DNA of 64,000 nucleotides from Cyanobium sp. Morenito 9A2 (lineage in GTDB: Bacteria > Cyanobacteriota > Cyanobacteriia > PCC-6307 > Cyanobiaceae), in the NCBI RefSeq assembly GCF_024345575.1, contig NZ_JAGQBJ010000001.1, forward strand, positions 186,001-250,000, in the 5' to 3' direction. Each line of letters starts with the position of its first letter. Within the stretch, counting starts at the first letter, position 1. Under the pieces are notes generated by a model. That model worked only from the letters and a program-made list of their open reading frames with translations. It was not told where the DNA came from and did not search any database. Positions 43,051 to 51,734 of this stretch are shown here, piece by piece. A program made the position numbers and the translations under genes.

Positions 43051-43287
43051 TCAGAACTGCCGCTCTTCTGGAGAGCCACTGGGCGGCAGGTCAAGCCAGA
43101 GCATCGTTGCGGGATTGGTCGCCTCCAGCATCTCGAGGTGCTCGCCCGTGAGGCAGCGAGCATCCTCCATGTTGCTGAGCGAGAGATGGGCCAGACGCTG
43201 CATGCACCAGTCCCGCAGGTCCGTCAGGTGAAGAATGCGCCGTTGGTCCCTCCTCAGGTTCCAGTGCTCTGGAGTTGTCCCATCCAT
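43051..43287 (-). CDS. Hypothetical protein, about 78 residues
   Basis: Not recognised. From ATG at 43287 the protein is a polar helical sequence with LTDLRDWCMQRLAHLSLSNM and the later GEHLEMLEATNPATMLW. It looks protein-like throughout. The frame opens at 43374, so the N-terminus may be longer. There is no good ribosome-binding site at either start. It lies on the same strand as futB, downstream of it, with a gap of about 125 bases. Confidence 0.45.
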   Translation of the reverse strand: MDGTTPEHWNLRRDQRRILHLTDLRDWCMQRLAHLSLSNMEDARCLTGEHLEMLEATNPATMLWLDLPPSGSPEERQF

Positions 43288-43412
43288 GCCGGTGACTTGA
43301 AGACGGTCTTCATCCTCTTGATCCCTCCGCCCGGGTGACGCCCGGGGATCACCAGGCGATGGATGAAAAGGCACATCCTCCGGCGCTCAACAGCCGAGAC
43401 CCCAGCCCCGCC

Positions 43413-44960
43413 TCAGCCCCCATGGCGGCGGTCCGATTCCAGGCTGGGGATCAGGGCCAGCGAAGCCACCAGACCCAGCATCAGGATCAGCAGGGCGGGC
43501 AGCAGCGCCGCCCCCACCCGTTCGTCGCTGGCGTACTGGAAGACCCGCACCGAGAGCGTGTCGAAATCGAAGGGTCGCAGGGCGAAGGTGAGAGGCAGTT
43601 CCTTCACCGTGTCCACGAACACCAGCAAACCCGCCACGAGCAGGGGCTCCCGCAGCAGGGGCAGGTGGACGCGCAGCAGCACCTGGGGCCAGCTGCAACC
43701 CAGGCTGGTGGCGGCCTCATCGACGCTGGGGGGCAGGCGTTCCAGGGCGGCATCGAGGCCCCCCTTGGCCACCGCCAGGAAGCGATCGCCGTAGCCCCAG
43801 AGCAGCAGCAGCAGCGGGCTGAGGGCCAGTGGTCCACCGATCAGCATCAGCGCCAGGGCCAGCACCGTGCCGGGTATGGCGTAGCCCATGCCAGCACTGA
43901 AACTCAGGCGCTGCAGCAGGGGGGAAGGCAACCAGCGCCGGGCGATCGCCAGCACGAGCCCGGTGGCCACGGTGAGGACCGCCGCGGCGAGGGCCAGGAG
44001 TAAGCTACGCCCGGTGAGCGCCAACAGTTCGCTGGCCGATTCCCCCTGCAACTGGTCCCAGCTCAGGGTGGCCCAGAGCAGGGGCAAGCCGAGGGTGGCC
44101 AGGGGCGGCAGCAGGGTCAGGGTCTGGGCGGCCAGGCGGCGCCAGCCCGCCAGGGGCCAGCGTTGGGGGGCGTCACCCCCCTGGTTCTGGACCCAGCGGC
44201 GGCTGCGGCCCCGCAGCTGGCGCTCGGCCCCCACCAGCAGGCTGACGATCAGCAGCGCCATCAGGGCCAGCCCCACGGCGGCCTCGGGGTTGCCCTCCCC
44301 CTGCCAGCGCTGCAGGATCCCGCTTGAGAGGGTCGGCAACCCCAGCAGTTCCACCGCCCCGAGTTCGTTCACCACTTCCATGCCGGAGAGGGCAAGGCCC
44401 GCCCCGACCGCGGGCAGGGCCATCGGCAAAGCCACCCGCGCGAAGCTGCCCCAGGGGCCCACCCCAAGGCTGCGGCAGGCCTCCAATTGGCGCTGGCCGC
44501 TGGCCGAGAAGCTCTCGGTCGCCAGCAGGAAGACGTAGCTGTAGGTGCTCAGGGTCAGCACCAGCACAGTCCAGCCCAGGCCATGGACCCGCAGCTGCCA
44601 GCGGCTGCCCAGGTCGACCAACGTGGCGGCCAGCAGGTAGCTGGGGGTGGCCAGGGGCAGCAGCTGGGCGATACGCAGCCAGCGGCGCCCGGGAAAGTGG
44701 CAGCAGGCGGTCAACCAGCCGGTGGCCGTGCCCAGAGCCGCCCCGAAAACGCCCACCCCCGCCACAAGGGCCACGGTGTTCAGCACCTGCTCCCGGCCAT
44801 CGGGGCCGAGGGCCAGGGCCGCGGGACCCTCGCCCAGGGCGGCGAAGCCAAGGAGTGCGACGATCGGCGCCAGGGCCAGGGCGCAGAGGAGAAGCACACC
44901 CCCGGCCAGGACACCCCGGCTGGGTTGGACCACGGCGATCGCCTTGCCAGCGGCGGTCAT
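43413..44960 (-). CDS. futB: Ferric iron ABC transporter permease, FutB/SfuB type
   Basis: 515 residues, about 12 membrane helices made of two fused permease halves of six, as in FutB/FbpB. Each half carries the EAA-like loop where the ATPase docks (QRQLEACRSLGVGPWGSFARVALPMA in part, and SVDEAATSLGCSWPQVLLRV). It would form the channel for Fe(III) delivered by FutA. The FutC ATPase is not in this window, so it is encoded elsewhere or supplied by another system. It is divergent from a porin gene across only 30 bases, and FutA lies beyond that porin. The start is ATG at 44960. Confidence 0.9.
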   Translation of the reverse strand: MTAAGKAIAVVQPSRGVLAGGVLLLCALALAPIVALLGFAALGEGPAALALGPDGREQVLNTVALVAGVGVFGAALGTATGWLTACCHFPGRRWLRIAQLLPLATPSYLLAATLVDLGSRWQLRVHGLGWTVLVLTLSTYSYVFLLATESFSASGQRQLEACRSLGVGPWGSFARVALPMALPAVGAGLALSGMEVVNELGAVELLGLPTLSSGILQRWQGEGNPEAAVGLALMALLIVSLLVGAERQLRGRSRRWVQNQGGDAPQRWPLAGWRRLAAQTLTLLPPLATLGLPLLWATLSWDQLQGESASELLALTGRSLLLALAAAVLTVATGLVLAIARRWLPSPLLQRLSFSAGMGYAIPGTVLALALMLIGGPLALSPLLLLLWGYGDRFLAVAKGGLDAALERLPPSVDEAATSLGCSWPQVLLRVHLPLLREPLLVAGLLVFVDTVKELPLTFALRPFDFDTLSVRVFQYASDERVGAALLPALLILMLGLVASLALIPSLESDRRHGG

Positions 44961-44990
44961 AGGCAGTGGAGTGAGGGCTCAGCCTAGGAG

Positions 44991-46301
44991 TTGGGTGTGG
45001 CAGGTTGGCGACCGTTGGCGCTTGGGCTGGCGTGGGCAAGCGTTGCCGCTGCCCCGGTGCGCGCCGGGGCCCTGCCGGCGCCGGGTCCAGGGCCTGCCCT
45101 CCCGGGGTCCGCCCCCCCAGGCCCTGCCCTCTCGGGTTCTCCGCTCCCGGGGGCACCCGCCCCAGGGGTGTCGGCGGCGGGGACCGCGGCGGTCGCCGCA
45201 CCACTTGACTCCGCCTGGTGGACGCTGGAGATCCAGGCCACGGCCCAGCCCATGGCCAACCCCGCCGGCGGCGCCGCCGCCAGCGCCGGCTCGGCCCAGG
45301 AACTCGACCTGGCCCTCACCCTGGGCACGGCTCCGGCAACCGGGCAGGTGTTCCGACGGGAGATCGACCGCTGGCAGCTGCAGCTGGGGGCCTCGCTCTA
45401 CGCCGGGGATGCCGATCTGGCCGAGCGGCTGGGGGCGGTCTTTGCCCTCCAGTCCACCGCCCAACCCCAGGGGCTCTGGCTCACGCGTCTGGCGATCGAG
45501 CGGCGGGCGGCGGTGGGGGAGCTGGGGGTGAGCGCGGGCCTGCAGGCCCTTGACCCCACCTTCCTGGCGATGCCGGCCTATGGCCATTTCATCCATTCGG
45601 CCTTTAACCAGACCCTCAACATCGCCATGGCGGGCATGCCCGTGAGCCCCTACGCCGCCCCGGCGCTGGTGCTCACCTACCGGCCCACGTCCCAGTGGTG
45701 CTGGCGCCTCGGGGCCCTGGCGCCCCAGGGGGACAACCCCGGCGGCTACCCGCTCTTCGGGGCCCGAGCGCTGCAGCGCTCGCCCTTGCCGAGTCCGGCG
45801 GGGGGGTGGCTCCAGATCGCCCAGTTGGAACGCAGCTGGCCTGCCGCCGATGGCCGCCTGAAGCGCTCCGGGGCCAGGGCGGCTCTGCCCGATGGGCTGC
45901 TGCAACTGGGGGGCTACGGCGGCCGGGGCTCCGGCAGTTACGCAGCGATCACCCTGCCCGTGGGATTACCCCTGGGGCTGGCCAACCGGCTCTGGGCCGC
46001 CGCCAGCGTGGGCTTTGATCCGGCCACGAATCCGGTGCCCCTCTACGGGCAGATGGGCTGGCTCAGCCAGGGAGTGCTGCCCGGCCGCCCCGCGGATGTG
46101 CTGGCGCTGGCGTTCGGGCGCAGCAGCTTCAGCCCGGCCCTGCGCCAGAGCTATGAGGCGGTGCTGGAGGCCAACTACCACCTGGCGCTCGGCGGTGGCC
46201 TCAGCCTGCAACCCGCCTTGCAATGGATCGCCAACCCCGGCGGCCAGGGGCGCGTTCCCGGCATCCTGGCCGCCACGGTGCAGGTGCAGCTGACCTACTG
46301 A
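44991..46301 (+). CDS. OprB-type carbohydrate-selective porin-like outer-membrane protein
   Basis: 436 residues. A signal peptide lies at the start (TTG at 44991, or GTG at 44997), followed by a Pro/Ala/Gly-rich stretch of about 60 residues that is unusual and probably a flexible linker. The rest is a beta-barrel with alternating patterns and the OprB-like segments ALDPTFLAMPAYGHFIHSAF and RQSYEAVLEANYHLAL. The protein lacks an SLH domain, unlike the iron porin at 49343. Being flanked by futB and futA suggests it could serve iron, but the family also moves sugars. It ends in aromatic QVQLTY, as barrels do. Confidence 0.78.
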   Translation: MGVAGWRPLALGLAWASVAAAPVRAGALPAPGPGPALPGSAPPGPALSGSPLPGAPAPGVSAAGTAAVAAPLDSAWWTLEIQATAQPMANPAGGAAASAGSAQELDLALTLGTAPATGQVFRREIDRWQLQLGASLYAGDADLAERLGAVFALQSTAQPQGLWLTRLAIERRAAVGELGVSAGLQALDPTFLAMPAYGHFIHSAFNQTLNIAMAGMPVSPYAAPALVLTYRPTSQWCWRLGALAPQGDNPGGYPLFGARALQRSPLPSPAGGWLQIAQLERSWPAADGRLKRSGARAALPDGLLQLGGYGGRGSGSYAAITLPVGLPLGLANRLWAAASVGFDPATNPVPLYGQMGWLSQGVLPGRPADVLALAFGRSSFSPALRQSYEAVLEANYHLALGGGLSLQPALQWIANPGGQGRVPGILAATVQVQLTY

Positions 46302-46310
46302 GCTGTGGCC

Positions 46311-47393
46311 CTATTTCCAGCCCCCCGCCTCCATCAGCGCCACGGCGGCGCGGTTCTTGGCCCCGAGCCCCTCCACGGTCACCGCATCGGCCTTGAAGGG
46401 TCCGAAGCGTTTCAAGATGGCGTTGTCGCCGTAGCCCTTGAGCGGGTATTCGTGGTTGGCTTCGGCGTAGCCCCGGCCGCCGCTGGGGGAGGCCAGGAAC
46501 TCGATCAGCCGGATGGCCGCCTTGGGGTTGCGGGAGTGGCGGGTGACGCCGGCGCCACTGATGTTGACGTGGGCGGGGTTGGGGAACACCACCTTGAGGT
46601 TGCGGGCCAGGGCCTGGTCCTGGGCGCCCCCTTCACCGGAGAGCATCCGGGCCACGTAGTAGGTGTTCACCACCCCCACACCGCACTCCCCTGTGGCCAC
46701 GGCCCGGGCCAGGGGTGTGTCGGAGGTGAAGAAGGGTTGGGTGACGTTGGACACCACGCCCTTGATCCACTGCCGGGTGGCGGCCTCACCGCGCTGGAGC
46801 AGTTGATCCGCCACCAGGGACTGGTTGTAGACGCTCTTGCGATCCCGCAGGCAGAGCTTGCCCTTGAGGCCGGGACGCGCCAGATCGGCGTAGGTGCGGA
46901 TCGAGGCGGGATTCACCTGTTTGGGGTTCACCACCACGAAGCGCACCCGCCGCGTGAGCGCGTACCAGCGGCCCTTGGAATCGCGCAGGTTCACGGGCAC
47001 GTCCCGAAGTAGGGCGGCGGAGCGGGCGCTCTGAAAGGCGCCCTGGGCGCTGGCTTTTTCCAGGCGGGCGGCGTCCACGAGCACAAGCACATCGGCGGGG
47101 CTGGCCTTGCCCTCACTGCGGAGGCGCTCGATCAGGGCATCGTCCTTGCCCTCCAGCAGATTCACCTTGATGCCGGTGCGGGCGGTGAACTGGCGGTAGA
47201 GCTCCTTGTCGGTGTTGTAGTGGCGTCCGGAGTAAACCCCGATTTCGGCCGGGGGGGCTTTGCCGCTCCCCTGCTGGGCCAGGGCCGCCGCCGCCAGAGC
47301 GGTGGCCGCGAGGGAGGAGCCGATCAGGCCCAGGGGAACAAGGGTGCGGCGGGTCCTTGCGATGGCTTGAACAGCCACCCAGATCTCAGGCAT
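46311..47393 (-). CDS. futA: Periplasmic ferric-iron-binding protein, FutA/IdiA type
   Basis: About 360 residues from ATG at 47393; the frame extends to 47417. The N-terminus has a twin-arginine-like start (RTRRTLVPLGLIGSS) before a hydrophobic stretch, as in IdiA. The mature part is a transferrin-type Fe(III)-binding protein: IGVYSGRHYNTDKELY, KGKLCLRDRKSVYNQS, GVGVVNTYYVARM with the adjacent Tyr ligands, and PNPAHVNISGAGVTRHS. It would pass iron to FutB. It lies convergent to the OprB-type porin with a 9-base gap. Fur control is likely by analogy, but no clear Fur box was seen upstream. Confidence 0.93.
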   Translation of the reverse strand: MPEIWVAVQAIARTRRTLVPLGLIGSSLAATALAAAALAQQGSGKAPPAEIGVYSGRHYNTDKELYRQFTARTGIKVNLLEGKDDALIERLRSEGKASPADVLVLVDAARLEKASAQGAFQSARSAALLRDVPVNLRDSKGRWYALTRRVRFVVVNPKQVNPASIRTYADLARPGLKGKLCLRDRKSVYNQSLVADQLLQRGEAATRQWIKGVVSNVTQPFFTSDTPLARAVATGECGVGVVNTYYVARMLSGEGGAQDQALARNLKVVFPNPAHVNISGAGVTRHSRNPKAAIRLIEFLASPSGGRGYAEANHEYPLKGYGDNAILKRFGPFKADAVTVEGLGAKNRAAVALMEAGGWK

Positions 47394-47526
47394 TCGGGCA
47401 GGGGTCGGCGGACCCATTCACTGCCAGGAACCTAAAAAACCTTCAGCCGAAAGACCCGGCGCGATGTTGCGGGACAGCGTGACGATTGTTACGCCTGGAG
47501 GGCTGCAGAGAATTAGGAGGCCCCGA

Positions 47527-47679
47527 TCAGCGTCGTGCGCGGCCGGCGCGCACAGGGATGGGCACCAGGGCCGGCTGCATCAGACCACCGCCGCCATTGT
47601 CGTCGTCGGAGTCGATGGTGAGCCAGAAGGCCAGCACGACGAGGGCGATCACGCCGGTGAGGAGCAGCAGTTCGGCCAT
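47527..47679 (-). CDS. Possible 50-residue single-helix membrane protein
   Basis: Short frame encoding one hydrophobic helix (MAELLLLTGVIALVVLAFWL), then DSDDDNGGGG and a basic end. Composition and codon use are convincing for a small membrane protein, but no family is recognised and the flanks are short. It lies between the futA and COG0523 genes. The remaining non-coding bases from 47418 to 47838 contain no other gene I can support. Confidence 0.5.
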   Translation of the reverse strand: MAELLLLTGVIALVVLAFWLTIDSDDDNGGGGLMQPALVPIPVRAGRARR

Positions 47680-47838
47680 GGGCCCCGGCGCGAAGTCCCA
47701 TCAGCGTAGCCAGGATCGCCTGGGCCGTTGTGTCGAGCGTGCCTGTTTTGGGCCCCCGTCGAGGGGGGGTGCGTCGACCCTCGACCCTGGGGGGAAGAGC
47801 GCAGCGGCCATCTGCAGCGGCCTTTCAGTGGAGGGAAC

Positions 47839-48978
47839 TCAGCCGAATCCCTTGCCCGCGTCCTTGGCCACGCAGGCCTGCAGCTGTTGGCGGAGACGGG
47901 CGTGGTCGAGGTCCTTGCCGATCAGCACCAGCTGGTTCTTGCGTGCCCCCGGCCAGTCGGAGTCGTCGATTGAGAAACGCTTGCCGGCCAGGTGGAACAC
48001 ATGGCGCCGCTCGCTTTCGTTGAACCAGAGCACTCCCTTGGCGCGGAAGACCGAGGGCGGCAGTTGGTTATCAAGAAAATTCTGGAACTTGCGCAGGGCG
48101 AAGGGGCCCTCGGCGCTGAACGAGAGGGAGGTGTATCCCTCGATCGCCAGGTGGTCGGCGGAGCCATGGTTCCCTGGGCTGTGGTCATGGCCGTGATCGT
48201 GCCCATGGCCGTGCCCGTGGTTGTGATCGTGGCCGTGGCTGTGATCGTGACCAGCGTGGTCGTGATCAGCGTGATCGTGAGCTGTGGCAGGCGCCTGCTG
48301 CTCGGCCACCACCCGATCCGATTCGAACAGCCCCACGCTGAGCAGCAGCGGCAGGGGCACCTCCCCCTTCACCGCGCGCAGGATGCGGGCATCGGTCTTG
48401 ATGGCGCGCAGCTTGGCCTCCAGCTCCAGCAGCCGCTCCTCGCTCACCAGGTCGCACTTGTTGAGCAGCAGGATGTCGCCGTAGACCACCTGGGCCCGGC
48501 CCACCTCGCCGTCGAGCAGGGTGGCTTCGAAGTTCTCGGCATCGATCAGGGTGATGATCGAATCGAGGCGGGTGGAATCGCGCAGATCGCTGCCCAGGAA
48601 GGTCATCGCCACCGGCAGCGGGTCCGCCAGGCCGGTGGTCTCCACCACCAGGTAGTCCACCGGGTCGGGGCGGTGCAGGATTCGATCAACGGCGCCCAGC
48701 AGTTCGCCGTTGATCGTGCAGCAGATGCAGCCGTTGCTGAGCTCCACCGTGTCTTCGCCCGTGGCGATGATCAATTCGTTGTCGATGCCGATCTCACCGA
48801 ACTCGTTGACGAGCACGGCGGTTTTGACCCCGTCTTGGTTGCTGAGGATGTGGTTGAGCAGGGTGGTCTTACCGGCCCCCAGAAAACCCGTGAGGATTGT
48901 CACCGGCAAAGGGCCAGGGAGTGGCTTCTCGCTCGAAGAAGGGAGGGCGCTGCTCTGGGGGGCGGTGCTGGTGCTCAT
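47839..48978 (-). CDS. COG0523 (CobW-family) G3E GTPase with His-rich loop
   Basis: About 379 residues from ATG at 48978. Features are Walker A TGFLGAGKTTLLNH, the metal-binding CICC motif (LSNGCICCTINGEL), the EFGEIGID switch, VVETTGLADP and the LLLNKCDL guanine motif. A long His/Asp/Gly-rich loop (about 260-300, alternating HDH, HGH and HDHN) would bind zinc or another divalent ion. The family includes ZNG1, CobW and zinc-stress paralogs that load or store metals. Its position beside futA and not far from znu genes supports a metallochaperone role; cobalt for CobW is less likely. Confidence 0.88.
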   Translation of the reverse strand: MSTSTAPQSSALPSSSEKPLPGPLPVTILTGFLGAGKTTLLNHILSNQDGVKTAVLVNEFGEIGIDNELIIATGEDTVELSNGCICCTINGELLGAVDRILHRPDPVDYLVVETTGLADPLPVAMTFLGSDLRDSTRLDSIITLIDAENFEATLLDGEVGRAQVVYGDILLLNKCDLVSEERLLELEAKLRAIKTDARILRAVKGEVPLPLLLSVGLFESDRVVAEQQAPATAHDHADHDHAGHDHSHGHDHNHGHGHGHDHGHDHSPGNHGSADHLAIEGYTSLSFSAEGPFALRKFQNFLDNQLPPSVFRAKGVLWFNESERRHVFHLAGKRFSIDDSDWPGARKNQLVLIGKDLDHARLRQQLQACVAKDAGKGFG

Positions 48979-49062
48979 CGAGGCCGGATCGTTGGCTCCA
49001 GTCTGGCGCCTGGGTGCCACCGAGGACTCGGGTTAGGGTCCGAGCAGCCGACACCGAGTGCC

Positions 49063-49305
49063 ATGGAGATCGACCATCCAGGTGCCAAGCCCCTGGGGCC
49101 CGAACAGCAGGCTTTGCTGGAGCAGTTCCGCGCCCGCCTGCAGGAGCGGGTCGCCAGCGTCGGCCTGACCCCCGACGACGTGCAGCGTCTGGTGAAAGAG
49201 ATCCGCCAGCACCCGGACATCAGTGTCGAGCTGCTGCGGGAGCTACGGGCTGAGAGCGAACAACTGCTGCCCGGCCAGCGCCTTGTGACGTTCGATTGGG
49301 ACTGA
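49063..49305 (+). CDS. Hypothetical helical protein, 80 residues
   Basis: 80 residues from ATG at 49063; charged and helical (LEQFRARLQERVASVGLTPD, then QRLVKEIRQHP), no signal and no membrane segment, no recognised family. It could be a small cytoplasmic protein. It is divergent from the COG0523 gene across 84 bases and followed by the convergent iron porin gene after 37 bases. Function unknown. Confidence 0.6.
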   Translation: MEIDHPGAKPLGPEQQALLEQFRARLQERVASVGLTPDDVQRLVKEIRQHPDISVELLRELRAESEQLLPGQRLVTFDWD

Positions 49306-49342
49306 GCCCTGAGCGATCAGCCCAGGGGGGCGCCGGTGGCGC

Positions 49343-50947
49343 TCAGAAGCTGAAGCTGGTCTTGATCAGCCCCCCCAGTTGGTTCAAGGTCTCTCCCGAT
49401 GGGGTGTTCTGACCGAGCGGCCGGCTCAGATAGAAGAGGGCCGGGGTGATGGAGATGGCGTCCGTGACCTGGAACTCGTACCAAGCCTCCCAGGCGTAAT
49501 TGCCATCGGCTGGGGAGGCGTCACCTGTGAGTGCCGTGGCGAACACCGGCTGGCCCACCGCCAGTCCCAGGGCATTGCCCTTGACGAAGGCATCAGCCCA
49601 TTCCAGGCCCACCATCCATGACTGACTGTTGCTCAAGGCGCCGGGAGCCTGGGCGGTGTCGAAGGAGGTGCTGTTCAGGCCCCAGCCGGCGCTGATCGAG
49701 GGGATCCATCCGCTGGCGCTGGGCTGCCAGTAGCCGCTCAGGCCGAAGGCATTGGTGCGACTGCTCGGGTTCTCGAAGGCGAAGGCCGTGAGCGGCGTGG
49801 TGCCCGGCACCTCCACTCCAGACTGGATGTAGGAGTAGATCGCAGCGATGGCCCATTGTTCCTGCGCGTAGCCGATCTGCACGGTGCCGGTACCGGCGCT
49901 GGCATTGGTGCCGATCCCACCCTCCCCGGGGTTGCCGGAGTTGCCATTGGCGGCCACATAGTTGGCACTCACGCTGAACGGTCCGTTCTGCCACCAGAGG
50001 CCTGCGCCAGGGCCGAGGTTCTTGTTGTAGGCCGCCGGAGCGCCGTTGAGGGTGAGGAGGTTGAGGACCGTGTCGCTGGGGTAGACGCTGGGCCAGAGGG
50101 CGAGCATGTCCTCCTGGCCCACGCGACCCCCCAGGGTGGCGGTGAAGCCGCTGCCGAGCGGGAACTGGTAGTAGAGCTTGTCGATGCCCAGCACGTCCGG
50201 ACCAGCGTCCTCCTCGAAGGCCACCTCCAGGGTGGAAAGGCTGCCGGTGGGTCCGGCCCCACCAAAGGCACTGCCGCCGAAGTTGCCGGCGCGCAGGATC
50301 GTCCGCAGCAGGTCCTTGCCGGTGAAGCTGGTGTCGAAGCTGAGTTGGATGTCGTAGCTGAAGGTGGTGGCTCCCACCTCTTCGCGGATGGCCCGTCGCG
50401 GGGCACTGCCACCGAAGGCATTGGCGCCGAGCACAAAGGTGGCCTGGCCGTTCAGCTTGGTGGTGGTGGAGAACTGGTTGGCTTCCAGCTCGCCCACCTT
50501 GGCTTCAAGGCCGTCCACCCGGCCCTTGAGAACGGCCAGTTCAGCGTTGAACTCCTTCAGCAGGCGGCGCAGCTCATCGGTCACCTCGGTGATGCGATCG
50601 AGGCAGGCGTTGAGCAGAGCGGCAGCCTCCCAGCGGGTCAGGGGCTGGGAGCCCTTGAAGCTGCCGTTGGGGTAGCCGGCGACGCAGCCGTAGCGCTCGA
50701 CCAGGTTGGAGAGGGCCTGGTAGGCCCAGCTGGTGGGCTGCACGTCGGAGAACTGGGTGATGCTGGTGACCTGGTCCCGCGCGGTGACCGGCCCGCTGTA
50801 GCGCTGCACGTCGACGAGGTTCAATTCGGCGGCGCCGGCCGCCAGCGGCGGCAGAGCCATCGCCAGCAGCAACAGGGCCGGTGCGATCGACGGGGAAGGC
50901 GGAGGACCCATGGGGAACGGTCGGCGGGGAGGCTGGCAAGGGGTCAT
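49343..50947 (-). CDS. Iron uptake porin with SLH domain
   Basis: Outer-membrane beta-barrel of about 534 residues. A signal peptide ends near AAGAAEL. An SLH domain follows (ITQFSDVQPTSWAYQALSNL, then RWEAAALLNACLDRI), then a coiled coil (about 125-160, rich in Leu, Glu and Lys) and an OprB barrel ending in the aromatic KTSFSF. This order defines the cyanobacterial SLH porins that take up iron. ATG at 50947 is chosen; 50968 and 50911 are also possible. A Fur-box-like site overlaps the upstream candidate start (50953-50967). It lies beside imelysin and iron genes, which agrees with a role in iron uptake. Confidence 0.9.
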   Translation of the reverse strand: MTPCQPPRRPFPMGPPPSPSIAPALLLLAMALPPLAAGAAELNLVDVQRYSGPVTARDQVTSITQFSDVQPTSWAYQALSNLVERYGCVAGYPNGSFKGSQPLTRWEAAALLNACLDRITEVTDELRRLLKEFNAELAVLKGRVDGLEAKVGELEANQFSTTTKLNGQATFVLGANAFGGSAPRRAIREEVGATTFSYDIQLSFDTSFTGKDLLRTILRAGNFGGSAFGGAGPTGSLSTLEVAFEEDAGPDVLGIDKLYYQFPLGSGFTATLGGRVGQEDMLALWPSVYPSDTVLNLLTLNGAPAAYNKNLGPGAGLWWQNGPFSVSANYVAANGNSGNPGEGGIGTNASAGTGTVQIGYAQEQWAIAAIYSYIQSGVEVPGTTPLTAFAFENPSSRTNAFGLSGYWQPSASGWIPSISAGWGLNSTSFDTAQAPGALSNSQSWMVGLEWADAFVKGNALGLAVGQPVFATALTGDASPADGNYAWEAWYEFQVTDAISITPALFYLSRPLGQNTPSGETLNQLGGLIKTSFSF

Positions 50948-50952
50948 GGTAG

Positions 50953-50967
50953 TGATTCTGATTTTCA
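50953..50967. promoter_or_regulatory. Fur-box-like site at the iron porin start
   Basis: On the minus strand this reads TGAAAATCAGAATCA, matching the 7-1-7 Fur/Zur consensus TGATAATNATTATCA at 11 of 14 positions. It sits six bases upstream of the ATG at 50947 but would fall inside the frame if translation begins at 50968, so it also bears on the start choice. Confidence 0.4.
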
Positions 50968-51006
50968 TTGCAAGGTCACTGGAATTCGACCCGGCTGGAT
51001 CCGGGG

Positions 51007-51204
51007 CTAGCCCTCGCCCCCTTCTCCCCCCTCGCCTCCTTCATCGCTTTTGTTGTGGTAAGGAACAGCGGGGCTGGAACCCGAGCCAGGTTGCACGGAG
51101 GTCGGCGCCGCCGGTGGGCCGGCCTCCGGTGTCCGGGCGCAGCCACTGGCAGCGGCCAGCAGCCCGGCGGTGGCGAGGAACAGGGCGAGGCTGGGACGGG
51201 GCAT
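51007..51204 (-). CDS. Small lipoprotein with EGG-repeat tail
   Basis: 65 residues from ATG at 51204. The signal is PRPSLALFLATAGLLAAASG, followed by the Cys of a lipobox (AASGC). The mature part is a Pro/Ser-rich stretch and ends with EGGEGGEGGEG. It is probably attached to the outer or inner membrane. No family is recognised. It lies upstream of the iron porin gene on the same strand, so it may share the porin's promoter. Confidence 0.6.
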   Translation of the reverse strand: MPRPSLALFLATAGLLAAASGCARTPEAGPPAAPTSVQPGSGSSPAVPYHNKSDEGGEGGEGGEG

Positions 51205-51734
51205 GGCAGGGGTTCGGCTGAGCGGATTGTCCGTGACACCCAGGCCAGCGGGGCCGCGGGAGAAACAACCTCCGGTGACGAATGTGACAACCGGGCGTCC
51301 CATCCCGTTGTCCCGCAGGAGGCAGGGCGCCACCAGGGTGGTTGCCGACAGCGGCAGCCTCGGGGCGCGGCTGCGCGTCCGCCTTGAGCAGGGGCAGGGG
51401 TCCCCTCCGGCGACTCCGTGCTGGGGAGTAGAGGGAGGGATTGGTGGGGGCTGGATCTGGAGCCGCGTCTGCCCTTCCAGGCGGCGCGCAGGACGTTTCG
51501 TACGTGACAGGGCCGGGGGATGGCTGTGGGCCCGCCGGGGGCACGGGGAAGCCTTCGATCGTCTCGGCCCCAGCGAGGCCAACCAGCTGCGGTTGGGGGC
51601 GGATGGCGGGAGGGGAGGGGACGTTCGGATGACCGCCGATCCCGTGCCATTGGTCACGCGCCCCGGTGCCATCGCTCCCGGGCCGGTGACGACGTCAGCG
51701 GACAGTGGGTGGATCCCTCCTCCCGATGCCGGCC
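51205..51734. other. 530-bp region with no supportable gene
   Basis: Lies between the divergent lipoprotein and imelysin genes. Several open frames cross it on both strands, but they have no family, no ribosome-binding site and low-complexity Arg/Pro/Gly composition. No clear Fur or Zur box and no strong hairpin were found. It may carry promoters for the two divergent transcripts or a non-coding RNA. Confidence 0.5.
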
